From assembly GCA_045542735.1 (NCBI GenBank), contig JAZQLQ010000012.1:1-64000 (forward strand): a stretch of DNA of 64,000 bases, written 5' to 3'. The translations under genes and the position numbers were made by a program. Shown piece by piece: positions 16,249-23,937 of the stretch; the stretch's first letter is position 1, and every line of letters starts with the position of its first letter. The stretch is from UBA2882 sp045542735. Lineage in GTDB: Bacteria; Bacillota; Clostridia; Lachnospirales; Lachnospiraceae. The notes below the pieces were generated by a model. That model saw only the letters and a list, made by a program, of their open reading frames with translations, searched no databases and was not told where the DNA came from.

Positions 16249-16647
16249 ATGGCTAAAGCAGCAGAAAGATATCATGGAACAGGTAGAAGAAAAAAATCTA
16301 TCGCAAGAGTATATATGACACCCGGTAAAGGTAACATTGTTATTAATAAAAGAAGCATTGACGAATACTTCGGTCTTGAGACATTGAAAGTTATCGTTCG
16401 TCAGCCCTTAGTAGCAACTGAGACAACTGACAAATTCGACATCTTAGTAAATGTTAAAGGTGGCGGATACACAGGTCAGGCCGGTGCTATCAGACACGGT
16501 ATTGCAAGAGCATTACTTACAGTAGATGCTGATTACAGACCTACATTAAAGAAAGCTGGTTACTTAACACGTGACCCTCGTATGAAAGAAAGAAAGAAAT
16601 ACGGTCTCAAAGCAGCTCGTCGTGCACCTCAGTTTTCAAAACGTTAA
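16249..16647 (+). CDS. rpsI: 30S ribosomal protein S9
   Basis: S9 reaches the P-site tRNA with its C-terminal tail. The 132-residue product has GTGRRKKSIARVYMTPGKGN at residues 11-30, GGGYTGQAGAIRHGIARALL in the middle and the C-terminal RRAPQFSKR tail. The ATG follows GAAAGGAG. It is the last gene of the ribosomal cluster; a strong terminator follows 31 bases on. Confidence 0.97.
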   Translation: MAKAAERYHGTGRRKKSIARVYMTPGKGNIVINKRSIDEYFGLETLKVIVRQPLVATETTDKFDILVNVKGGGYTGQAGAIRHGIARALLTVDADYRPTLKKAGYLTRDPRMKERKKYGLKAARRAPQFSKR

Positions 16648-16678
16648 TATTAAACGAATATCAGAAAAGAGCAACATA

Positions 16679-16709
16679 CCCCGAAAACACTGTGTTTTTC
16701 GGGGTTTTT
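16679..16709 (+). terminator. Terminator after rpsI
   Basis: CCCCGAAAACAC (16679-16690) pairs with GTGTTTTTCGGGG and is followed by TTTTTC. It closes the rplM-rpsI unit and separates it from the restriction-modification island. The remaining part of the 329-base gap is AT-rich and holds the RM promoter. Confidence 0.9.
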
Positions 16710-16877
16710 CTTATCTTTCGGAACTGCATGAAATAGAACAGAAGAGCTTCAAATATTGCTGGTGAGTAATGATGAAATGAATGAAATTCAAATTTTTCTA
16801 ATGGAAAAACTACTATAAATATGATAAAATATTATGGGTTATTTTATTTTGACAAGGTGTAAAAAAGAAAAAATGGC

Positions 16878-16906
16878 TTGAAAAATAAGAACGTATGTTC
16901 TATAAT
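16878..16906 (+). promoter_or_regulatory. RM promoter with LexA (SOS) box in the spacer
   Basis: TTGAAA (16878-16883), 17 bases and TATAAT (16901-16906) form a strong promoter. The spacer contains the perfect palindrome GAACGTATGTTC at 16889-16900, directly abutting the -10. GAAC-N4-GTTC is the LexA (DinR) operator of Bacillus and Clostridia, and placement between -35 and -10 is how LexA blocks polymerase. This predicts repression in normal growth and induction by DNA damage. Confidence 0.7.
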
Positions 16907-16927
16907 GAGAAAAACTTAATTTACGAT

Positions 16928-16949
16928 ATTACAATGTTGTGAATGTAAT
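16928..16949 (+). promoter_or_regulatory. Dyad in the RM 5' untranslated region
   Basis: ATTACA (16928-16933) and TGTAAT (16944-16949) form an inverted repeat with a ten-base spacer, 20 bases after the -10 and 27 bases before the RM start. It could be a second operator or a leader hairpin. No regulator gene lies beside the system. Confidence 0.35.
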
Positions 16950-16976
16950 CAATAAAGACTGAGGAGGATAAGTCTT

Positions 16977-19379
16977 ATGGCAAAGAAGAAAATAGAAATT
17001 GTAAGAGAATATTTAGATGATATATTAAATTGCAAATTAGAGATTAATTATACTCCTGAAGAAATCAAAAGAAATCTGGAGGAAGATGTAGATGATGTAG
17101 TAAAAACTGCTTTGAAAAAATGTTGGAAGAATTATGTTGTTGGCAAAAAAACAGGAAACAAGAATATAGATGGGGAAATACCGGCATATCACGGTGATAA
17201 GGGACCTGGAAGACCAGATGTTATGTTGTATAATGTATTTGGTAAAAATGAGATTTCTGTAATAATTGAAAATAAGAATTTTACATCGTTAGAAGATCCT
17301 ATGCCACAAGCAATTACTTATGCCGCGATAGGAAATAAAATTAATTTTCCATGTAGAATTGTAATAGGGAATAGTCCGTCAAAAAGATTAGATGTACGCG
17401 TATTGGTGGATGACAAATACGAAGAGTTAATTATCAATGGAAATAAGGTTGATTATTTTTTTGGTGAACCAATATACAAATTGATTTATGATAATCCTAA
17501 TATTAATGAGTTTGTGTTAGAAGAATTAGTTGAAAAGCCTTTTACACAAAAAGATTTTCATAACATAATAAACAAATTAAAAACTGTATATAGACAAATT
17601 CCAGAAATACAAAATAATGATGATTTATCAATTAACTTTACGGTTAGTTTTGTTGCCTTAAAAATGATCATGGAAAAACAAAATATTGAATGGAATGCTA
17701 TTAATGAACCTAAAGATATTTTGACGCAAGTTGACAATATTATTGGTCGACGAGCTGATGCAGATATAAAGAAAAAGTATGGAGATATTTTTGTCATCAT
17801 AGATAAGGATGGAAATGAAACATTTAATTTTTATAAGCTTATAGACAATATTGATGTTAGAGAAAAATCCGAGAGAGTTTCAAATGATGATTCTATTTTA
17901 ATGCAAATTTATAACGAATTTGCGATTATACCAGATAAAGATTTGTCAATAGATTTGTTTGGTGAAGTGTATGAATGCTTGGCTAGTAAAAAAACAAAGT
18001 CTTTATTGGGTGAGTATTTTACAAGACGACATATTATTCAAGCAATTGTAAGGATGTTTTTATCTGATGATGATATATATAACATCGTTGAATATAAAAA
18101 ACTTGTAGGGGATCCTTGTTGTGGAACTGGTGGATTCCTTACGGAAAGTTTTAAATATATTAAGGACTATTGTGAAAAATATCATCCGGAATTGAATACT
18201 TCAGAATTGGCTCAACAGATTATTATTGGTTACGATATTAATAATAATAGTATTGGACGTACAAGAATTAATATGACATTAGCCGGGGATGGTTTTTCGG
18301 TTATTCAACGTCTTAATTCTTTATCATCTAATGAGATAGAAAAAGACTTGGATTATATATTGACAAACGTTCCATACGGAAAAGGTGATTTTGCCATAAA
18401 TGATCCTAATTGTGATGATGAATTTCTTATGGCTAACAATAATAAAAGATTAGAATTAAACTTTGTAATTAAAGTTATAGAAATGCTAAAAAAGGGAGGA
18501 AGAGCATCGATTATCGTTCCAGAAGGATTGCTAGAAGCACCGACGCTAGCTCCGTTTAGAGAATATTTGCTTAAAAATGTAAGGGTCACAACTGTAATTT
18601 CTTTGCCTAAATTTGCATTTGCTCCATATACTAAATGGAAAACATATGTGATTTTTATAGAAAAGAGAATGAGTCCTTTAAATACCATAGAAGAAGTTAT
18701 TGCTAAAAATGAAAAAATTTGGGCCTACATAGTAGATAATGACGGATACGCAAACTCGGATAAGCGATTTGTTACAGGATTAAAAGATGACAATGGAATG
18801 TGGCTGCATAATGAATTACAAGAATATATTGATCAAAATGGTGTTAAGCAGTCATCGTTGATTGAGCAAAAGTATCAGGCAAAGGCTGAAGATGAAACAC
18901 AGATTTATTATAATGAGTGGAATGAAGCTATTGTAGGAAAAAAATATGGTTATATAGACATTAAAGATGTTGTAAAAAAGAAAACAGTAAAATACCCTAC
19001 ACTTAGTACAACTGCGGTTAATGCTATTTTAAAGAATGAAGCTAATGAACGAGCTATATTATCAGACGACGCATACGGAGCACTAATTGGGAATATTTCA
19101 AAGGGAAGAAATGGTTATAGTGTAAGGAAAGAACATTATATTGTTGATGAAACAATCAAAGATGAATTTGTAGATGTTTTTGAAGAACTTGGAATAAGTT
19201 ATGACGGAGAAAACAACAAGTTTTTCGACTTAAATCGTGAAGAAGTTGTATATGCATTACCATTAATACCGGAAAAATATTTTAGAAAAAAGAAATGCAA
19301 GGAAATCACATTGGATGAATTAGTTACCTCAATAGATGAAATTGAGTTGGAATTAAAAAAACTATTGGAGGGGATTTGA
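16977..19379 (+). CDS. Restriction-methylase fusion subunit (BcgI-like, N6-adenine)
   Basis: An 800-residue enzyme combining endonuclease and methylase. The N-terminal part has a PD-(D/E)xK site: Pro80-Asp81 in GRPDVML and Glu98-x-Lys100 in VIIENKNF. A helical linker leads into a gamma-class N6-adenine methylase resembling HsdM: DPCCGTGGFL at residue 379 (SAM motif I) and TNVPYG at residue 464, where the catalytic motif is NVPY instead of NPPY/F. The C-terminal third resembles the HsdM region contacting specificity subunits. The start follows GAGGAGG. The stop TGA overlaps the ATG of the S subunit by one base. Codon use is markedly AT-rich compared with the ribosomal genes, suggesting horizontal acquisition. 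Confidence 0.88.
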   Translation: MAKKKIEIVREYLDDILNCKLEINYTPEEIKRNLEEDVDDVVKTALKKCWKNYVVGKKTGNKNIDGEIPAYHGDKGPGRPDVMLYNVFGKNEISVIIENKNFTSLEDPMPQAITYAAIGNKINFPCRIVIGNSPSKRLDVRVLVDDKYEELIINGNKVDYFFGEPIYKLIYDNPNINEFVLEELVEKPFTQKDFHNIINKLKTVYRQIPEIQNNDDLSINFTVSFVALKMIMEKQNIEWNAINEPKDILTQVDNIIGRRADADIKKKYGDIFVIIDKDGNETFNFYKLIDNIDVREKSERVSNDDSILMQIYNEFAIIPDKDLSIDLFGEVYECLASKKTKSLLGEYFTRRHIIQAIVRMFLSDDDIYNIVEYKKLVGDPCCGTGGFLTESFKYIKDYCEKYHPELNTSELAQQIIIGYDINNNSIGRTRINMTLAGDGFSVIQRLNSLSSNEIEKDLDYILTNVPYGKGDFAINDPNCDDEFLMANNNKRLELNFVIKVIEMLKKGGRASIIVPEGLLEAPTLAPFREYLLKNVRVTTVISLPKFAFAPYTKWKTYVIFIEKRMSPLNTIEEVIAKNEKIWAYIVDNDGYANSDKRFVTGLKDDNGMWLHNELQEYIDQNGVKQSSLIEQKYQAKAEDETQIYYNEWNEAIVGKKYGYIDIKDVVKKKTVKYPTLSTTAVNAILKNEANERAILSDDAYGALIGNISKGRNGYSVRKEHYIVDETIKDEFVDVFEELGISYDGENNKFFDLNREEVVYALPLIPEKYFRKKKCKEITLDELVTSIDEIELELKKLLEGI

Positions 19380-20467
19380 TGAAAATAAAAGATGTCTTTT
19401 GGGTTAAAACAGGGCAGAGAATAATTGAAGAAGATGTTTATAATCATAAAGGTGAATTTCCTTGCATTACATCACAAACAAGTAATAATGGTATAACTTG
19501 GCATGCGGATAAAGCGTGGTTAAAAGAAAAGCATGGTGATGCAATAATCAATGAAGAGAGCTGTATTACATGGACAAAAGATGGGGCAAAATGTGGAACA
19601 ATGTTCTATCGTAATTATTCTTTTTATCCGAATGATCATTGTGGTGTTTTGATATTGAGGGAGCAATTTAAAGAAGAATTGAATCTTAAATGGTTTATAT
19701 ATGCGTATCAAGATGTGATAAAAAATTATGTGACACAGCAAGGCTCACAAGGTATGCTATATAATAGTGAAATGGCTGAAATAGAAATAGAGTATCCATT
19801 CCCAGATAGAGAGACTGTTCAAGATGAAATTGTGAAAAAGTGTGAAAAGGTAAAAAGTATCAAAGAATATCTAAATGGAAAGAAAGAACAGCTTAATGAT
19901 TTATTAGAATATGAGTTAAAGATTGAGGATTTTGCAGAATATACAGTTGAACAGATTGCATTATTGAACAAAGGGTCTAATAAAATAAGTGAAGAAATGA
20001 TATACAGAAACTATGACAAAGGAGGAGTGCCAGTATATTCATCGGCGACGGAAAATGCTGGATTAATGGGGACAGTAAGTAAAGAATGTTATTCTTCTTT
20101 TGACAAAAAGGGATTAGAGGACGAATTAACATGGACAACTAATGGATATGCGGGAAAAGTTTTTTTTAGGCAGGAAAACTATTTGTATTCTGAAAAATGT
20201 GGAAGAATAGTAATAAGAAGAGAATACAAAGATAAAATAAATCCTAAATATTTGATGTATATTTTGAATCAGATCACTTATAAATACAAAACATCGGAAT
20301 CTAACAATGGGAAATTAGATATAATACATATGTCTAATATTAAAGTTCCAATACCCGTTGATGATACGGGTAATATTGATATTGATAGACAAAATCTTAT
20401 TGTTGATAATTATCAAAAAATAGAACGTATAGTGAATAAGTTGGATTATATAATTAATTCGGTGTAA
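19379..20467 (+). CDS. Restriction-modification specificity (S) subunit
   Basis: A 362-residue S protein with two target-recognition halves. Repeat one spans about residues 1-150 (PCITSQTSNNGITWHADKA, then a conserved GSQGMLYNSEMAEIEIEYP end), followed by a charged helix at about 155-190 (a spacer coiled coil). Repeat two spans about 190-340 (GGVPVYSSATENAGLMG and NNGKLDIIHMSNIKVPIP) with a final helix. Two domains imply a bipartite target. The ATG at 19379 follows GGAGGGG and overlaps the RM stop, so translation is coupled. A TTG at 19376 is in frame but unlikely. No hsdR gene is present. Confidence 0.88.
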   Translation: MKIKDVFWVKTGQRIIEEDVYNHKGEFPCITSQTSNNGITWHADKAWLKEKHGDAIINEESCITWTKDGAKCGTMFYRNYSFYPNDHCGVLILREQFKEELNLKWFIYAYQDVIKNYVTQQGSQGMLYNSEMAEIEIEYPFPDRETVQDEIVKKCEKVKSIKEYLNGKKEQLNDLLEYELKIEDFAEYTVEQIALLNKGSNKISEEMIYRNYDKGGVPVYSSATENAGLMGTVSKECYSSFDKKGLEDELTWTTNGYAGKVFFRQENYLYSEKCGRIVIRREYKDKINPKYLMYILNQITYKYKTSESNNGKLDIIHMSNIKVPIPVDDTGNIDIDRQNLIVDNYQKIERIVNKLDYIINSV

Positions 20468-20478
20468 TAGGGGAGCCG

Positions 20479-20721
20479 CTAATTAAACTCCCCCATAGCC
20501 TCAACATACCCTTGCAACCCGCCATCTCTGGAAGCCAATTTTGCATACAGTTCCGGTTCCTCTCTGGCAAGCCTTGTAAGATAAGCAATGTCAGAAGGCT
20601 CATTCAGACGAACGGAAGCATTGCATTTTTGACAGTTAAAAGAGACATGGATTTCATCGTTGAGACTAACCTCAACGCAGTCAGTTTCAGGGTTATACAT
20701 TGCAAAAATTATTTTAGTCAT
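20479..20721 (-). CDS. Small DUF6061-like protein
   Basis: An 80-residue protein with a start MTKIIFAMYNPETDCVEVSL, a CxxC (NCQKC) at about residues 29-33 and a C-terminal helix pattern ELYAKLASRDGGLQGYVEAM. The arrangement resembles DUF6061, a small family frequent in Clostridia without known function; the assignment is tentative. AAAGGAGC lies seven bases before the ATG on this strand. It is convergent with the S subunit gene (11 bases apart). Its upstream region on this strand is the structured element at 20737-20928. Confidence 0.55.
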   Translation of the reverse strand: MTKIIFAMYNPETDCVEVSLNDEIHVSFNCQKCNASVRLNEPSDIAYLTRLAREEPELYAKLASRDGGLQGYVEAMGEFN

Positions 20722-20736
20722 AAGTAGCTCCTTTTA

Positions 20737-20892
20737 ATTAACGCTATATGCGGATTGTAAGTACAGAGAAGTCGTGAGACGTCCTGAGCAGTCTACCGTG
20801 TGAAACACGTATGCAACATTTGATGTAAGGAATCCCTTGTTTTCGGGCTTTTCAAGCTATCCAAGCGTTAATATTTGCGAGCAATCGCATAT
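20737..20892 (+). ncRNA. Structured intergenic element with pseudoknot-capable pairing
   Basis: In the 371-base gap between the DUF6061-like gene and pfp, ATTAACGCT (20737-20745) pairs exactly with AGCGTTAAT (20864-20872), and the adjacent ATATGCGGATTG (20746-20757) pairs with CAATCGCATAT (20882-20892) with one bulge. The order A-B-A'-B' means both together form a pseudoknot. B' can instead join a local hairpin, TGCGA-GCAA-TCGCA (20876-20889). Inside are CGTGT/ACACG (20797-20809) and GTC-GTGA-GAC. On the plus strand a terminator follows directly. On the minus strand the element is the leader of the DUF6061-like gene, ending at its Shine-Dalgarno. Which strand is functional is open. Confidence 0.5.
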
Positions 20893-20894
20893 GG

Positions 20895-20928
20895 AAAAGC
20901 TCTGGAGAATCTTCAGGAACTTTTTTTA
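20895..20928 (+). terminator. Plus-strand terminator after the structured element
   Basis: AAAAGCTCTGGAG (20895-20907) pairs with CTTCAGGAACTTTT (20911-20924) with one bulge on a three-base loop, and continues into a seven-T run. No plus-strand gene ends nearby except the S subunit 430 bases upstream, so it may end either RM read-through or a non-coding RNA. Confidence 0.65.
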
Positions 20929-21023
20929 TGCAATTAGTTGCAAATTTAATAATGAAATTCCCGACTAAAGCAAGAAAAAAAGAAAATAGTTGGTGCGGAA
21001 CAAACTTATTTGTATATCAAGCA

Positions 21024-21060
21024 CAAAAATTAAGCGGCATAGGAATCTTCCTATGCCGCT
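21024..21060 (-). terminator. Terminator of pfp
   Basis: AGCGGCATAGGA (21033-21044) and TCCTATGCCGCT (21049-21060) form a perfect 12-base-pair stem on a four-base loop. On the minus strand it is followed by TTAATTTTT. It lies 33 bases after the pfp stop. Confidence 0.9.
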
Positions 21061-21092
21061 GATTTATTTCACCAAATATTCAAATGATGATA

Positions 21093-22754
21093 TTATTTTG
21101 CCTGCTCAAGTGCAAGAGTAACAGTTGTGATATCACAAACTTCTGTAGGTCCGTAGTACTGGATAGCACCGGGATATAAGAAGGATGTCTCAACTGCCCA
21201 TGTATCACGGTTAGCTTCGAAGTATTTGAAGGGAGCACCATCAAGTTCAACGAGAGCTTTTTTGATAACGGGTTTATCTTCGCCATGTCTTCTTTCGATG
21301 TTCATCATCTTAGTGATAGGCATACCACCTGCAACCCATTCATTAGCGGGTTTGGACAAGTTGGAGATCTTGGATAAGTATCCGTTGTAACCGTACTGGA
21401 TCAACATGAATGCGTTGTATCCTAAGGAGTAGCAGTAGTCAGAGTCAAAGTTGGAAGGGAATGCACATCTTCCTTCATAACCTAAGAAGTGATGAAGTGC
21501 ATTGAACTTACCTGTATATGTACCTGCTGCTTTTCTCGCATCTAATTTGTCTTTTACTAAAGCAGAGAATAATTTCTCAGATTCAATTAAGGATACCTGT
21601 ACGTTTCCGTGAGGATCTCTTTCTAAGAATAACTGCTGCTGGATTGCTTCGGGAAGGATAGCAAATACATCCATGGACTCTTTTGTAAGACCGTTTTCAA
21701 TGAATGCATATTTGTCTTTCCATGTAGGAAGAGCGTTGAATGCATCAGCCTTGCTACCTGCAAGAAGCTCGTTGATCTCGTGGATCAATACGGAGAATTC
21801 GGGAACGAACTCAACAACACCTTCAGGGATAATAGCAACACCGAAGTTCATGCCTTTTGCAGCTCTCTTCTCTACGGAGTCAGCAATATAGTCTGCGATC
21901 TGGGAAAGAGACATTTTCTTAGCTGCAACTTCTTCAGAGATTAAGCAGATGTTGGGCTGAGTCTCAAGTGCACATTCCAATGCAACGTGAGAAGCACTAC
22001 GTCCCATAACTTTAACAAAGTGCCAGTATTTTTTAGCGGAGTTAGCATCTCTTTCGATGTTACCGATGATCTCACTGTATGTTTTGGTAGCTGTATCGAA
22101 ACCGAAGGAACATTCGATATCTTCGTTCTTTAAGTCACCGTCGATTGTCTTAGGACATCCGATTACCTGTACGCCTGTATTGTTAGCTGCGAAGTACTCA
22201 GCTAAAACAGCAGCGTTTGTATTGGAGTCGTCACCACCGATGATAACAACAGCTGTGATACCATGTTTTTTACATACGTCAGCTACGATAGCGAACTGCT
22301 CGTTTGTCTCAAGTTTGGTTCTACCGGAACCGATGATATCAAAACCACCTGTGTTTCTGAACTGATTGATATATTCATCATCAAAAACAATGTAATCGTC
22401 TTCGATAAGTCCGCTGGGACCGCCTTTAAAACCATAAAGTTCGTTTTCGGGATTGGTTGCTTTTAAAGCATCGTATAATCCGCAAACAACGTTGTGTCCA
22501 CCGGGAGCCTGTCCACCGGAAAGGATAACACCTACAACCTGTTTTTTAGCTTCGGAAGTATTCTGTCCTTTCTGGAAAGTGATTTCCTTTTTACCATAAG
22601 TATTAGGGAAAAGTGCTTTGATTTTTTCCTGGTCAGCTACACTCTGAGTATCTGCGCCTTCTTTTACACAGATATCTGCAATACCATTCTGAAGCATTGC
22701 AGGAAGCTTGGGAGCATACTCATATCTAGCTGTCTGTAATGATGAGATTTTCAT
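21093..22754 (-). CDS. pfp: PPi-dependent 6-phosphofructokinase, long type
   Basis: This enzyme phosphorylates fructose 6-phosphate with pyrophosphate, reversibly, in glycolysis. At 553 residues it is the long type related to plant PFP beta subunits. Visible motifs are VILSGGQAPGGHNVVCGLYD (diphosphate site start), GGDDSNTNAAVLAEYF where the Asp after GGD disfavours ATP and favours PPi, PKTIDGDLKNEDIE with the catalytic TIDGD, and KVMGRSASHVALECAL (MGR sugar-phosphate motif). The start follows AAGGAG on this strand. It is monocistronic with its own terminator. PPi-linked glycolysis saves ATP and is common in anaerobic Lachnospiraceae. Confidence 0.94.
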   Translation of the reverse strand: MKISSLQTARYEYAPKLPAMLQNGIADICVKEGADTQSVADQEKIKALFPNTYGKKEITFQKGQNTSEAKKQVVGVILSGGQAPGGHNVVCGLYDALKATNPENELYGFKGGPSGLIEDDYIVFDDEYINQFRNTGGFDIIGSGRTKLETNEQFAIVADVCKKHGITAVVIIGGDDSNTNAAVLAEYFAANNTGVQVIGCPKTIDGDLKNEDIECSFGFDTATKTYSEIIGNIERDANSAKKYWHFVKVMGRSASHVALECALETQPNICLISEEVAAKKMSLSQIADYIADSVEKRAAKGMNFGVAIIPEGVVEFVPEFSVLIHEINELLAGSKADAFNALPTWKDKYAFIENGLTKESMDVFAILPEAIQQQLFLERDPHGNVQVSLIESEKLFSALVKDKLDARKAAGTYTGKFNALHHFLGYEGRCAFPSNFDSDYCYSLGYNAFMLIQYGYNGYLSKISNLSKPANEWVAGGMPITKMMNIERRHGEDKPVIKKALVELDGAPFKYFEANRDTWAVETSFLYPGAIQYYGPTEVCDITTVTLALEQAK

Positions 22755-22896
22755 AGCTAATGTCTCCTTTATATAATTTTAATTTTCATACAGAATAATT
22801 CTAATATATTTTGGCACTAAAGTAAACCGCCTTGACGGGAAAAATCATACTTTTACTACCTATTTCTAAGAAAAATCCGCAAATAACTTTGGGGTA

Positions 22897-22905
22897 TGGT
22901 ATAAT
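22897..22905 (+). promoter_or_regulatory. Extended -10 promoter for the DUF5714 gene
   Basis: TGGTATAAT at 22897-22905 is an extended -10 (TGnTATAAT); no clear -35 is seen at 17 bases. It lies 56 bases before the DUF5714 start codon. Confidence 0.6.
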
Positions 22906-22961
22906 GTACAAGTGTGTAAGGCGATAGTGGTAAAAAGGGATGGAATTGAGGTGTAAGTATT

Positions 22962-23537
22962 ATGCAATATACATATGAACAACGGATAGAAAAATTGATA
23001 GAGTTCTGTCTGGGTATGGAGCCCACGAGCAATCCAATTGCAATTTTTCGTCAGATTGCGAAGCAGGATTGGATAGGGATGCACGGACCCGAACATCATA
23101 TGCTGGATGGAGCCTGTCTTTTAACCGCATTTTATCATGCGGGTGGAGATATTGAACTTTCCGAGGCTTTGCATAAATTAGCGACGGAAAGTAAAAAAAT
23201 GCCGGGAGCCATATGTGGCCTTTGGGGTGTATGTGGTTCAGTGACTTCCATGGGTGCAGCATTGGCGATTATTGATGGGACAGGACCGTTGACAACGGAT
23301 GACAGCTGGGGAAATCATATGCTTTTTTCATCTGAAGCACTTCAAAGTATGGCAAAGGTGGGCGGACCCAGATGTTGTAAAAGAAATGCCATGCTTAGCT
23401 TTTATGCGGCTATCAATTATATAAATAGTTATTATCCTGTGAAATTGGAGAAAGAAAAATTTGTATGTGATTTTTATAGAGAAAACGAACAATGTATAAA
23501 AGGCAGATGTCCGTTTTATGGAGGAGCAGATGAGTAA
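22962..23537 (+). CDS. DUF5714-domain protein, cysteine-rich
   Basis: A 191-residue cytosolic protein. The segment MHGPEHHMLDGACLLTAFYH (about residues 43-62), ICGLWGVCGSVTSMGAALAI (about 84-104) and KVGGPRCCKRNAMLSF (about 130-145) match the conserved core I associate with DUF5714, a family of unknown function in anaerobes. The C-terminus adds CDFYRENEQCIKGRCPFYG. The many paired cysteines and histidines suggest metal or Fe-S binding; that is inference. Its last codons overlap the start of the ArsC-like gene by eight bases, indicating translational coupling and probably a shared job. Confidence 0.7.
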   Translation: MQYTYEQRIEKLIEFCLGMEPTSNPIAIFRQIAKQDWIGMHGPEHHMLDGACLLTAFYHAGGDIELSEALHKLATESKKMPGAICGLWGVCGSVTSMGAALAIIDGTGPLTTDDSWGNHMLFSSEALQSMAKVGGPRCCKRNAMLSFYAAINYINSYYPVKLEKEKFVCDFYRENEQCIKGRCPFYGGADE

Positions 23538-23937
23538 GAAGAAGGTAGCATTTGTATGCAATCACAATTCCTGCCGCAGTCAGATAGCGGAAGCTTTGGG
23601 AAAATATTTGGCAGGAGAAGTATTTGAAAGCTATTCGGCAGGTACAATCATTAAGGACCATATCAATCCCGATGCAGTACGACTTATGAAAGAAATCTAT
23701 AGCATTGATATGGAAAGAGAACAGTATAATAAGACCTATGATAAAATTCCCACACCGGATATCGTGATTTCCATGGGATGTGATGTGGGGTGTCCCTATA
23801 TTGGAAGGGAGTTTGATGATAACTGGAGTTTGCCGGATCCTAGCGGTTGTGAAGACGAAGTATTCTTGACCGTTATAAACGAGATTGAGCAAAAAGTTTT
23901 GGAACTAAAAAGAAAACTGCAACAAGAGCTGTTATAA
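23530..23937 (+). CDS. ArsC-like low-molecular-weight phosphatase/arsenate reductase
   Basis: A 135-residue protein of the thioredoxin-coupled arsenate reductase / low-molecular-weight tyrosine phosphatase fold. The P-loop CNHNSCR (Cys10 to Arg16) fits Cx5R, and the acid Asp103 lies in LPDPSG. Cys84 and Cys88 (MGCDVGCP) could form the disulfide relay of arsenate reductases. The start ATG 23530 sits after GGAGGAG, inside the end of the DUF5714 gene; ATG 23518 is the Shine-Dalgarno region itself. The 3' end overlaps the convergent MATE gene by 65 bases. No arsR, arsB or acr3 is adjacent, so the substrate is uncertain. Confidence 0.8.
   Translation: MSKKKVAFVCNHNSCRSQIAEALGKYLAGEVFESYSAGTIIKDHINPDAVRLMKEIYSIDMEREQYNKTYDKIPTPDIVISMGCDVGCPYIGREFDDNWSLPDPSGCEDEVFLTVINEIEQKVLELKRKLQQELL

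Noticed and set aside
20737..20892. Structured element as 6S RNA, tmRNA, RNase P RNA, SRP RNA or a hammerhead ribozyme
   Set aside because: None of the hallmark sequences of these RNAs (tRNA-like end, RNase P core, SRP tetraloop motif, hammerhead CUGANGA core) could be found.
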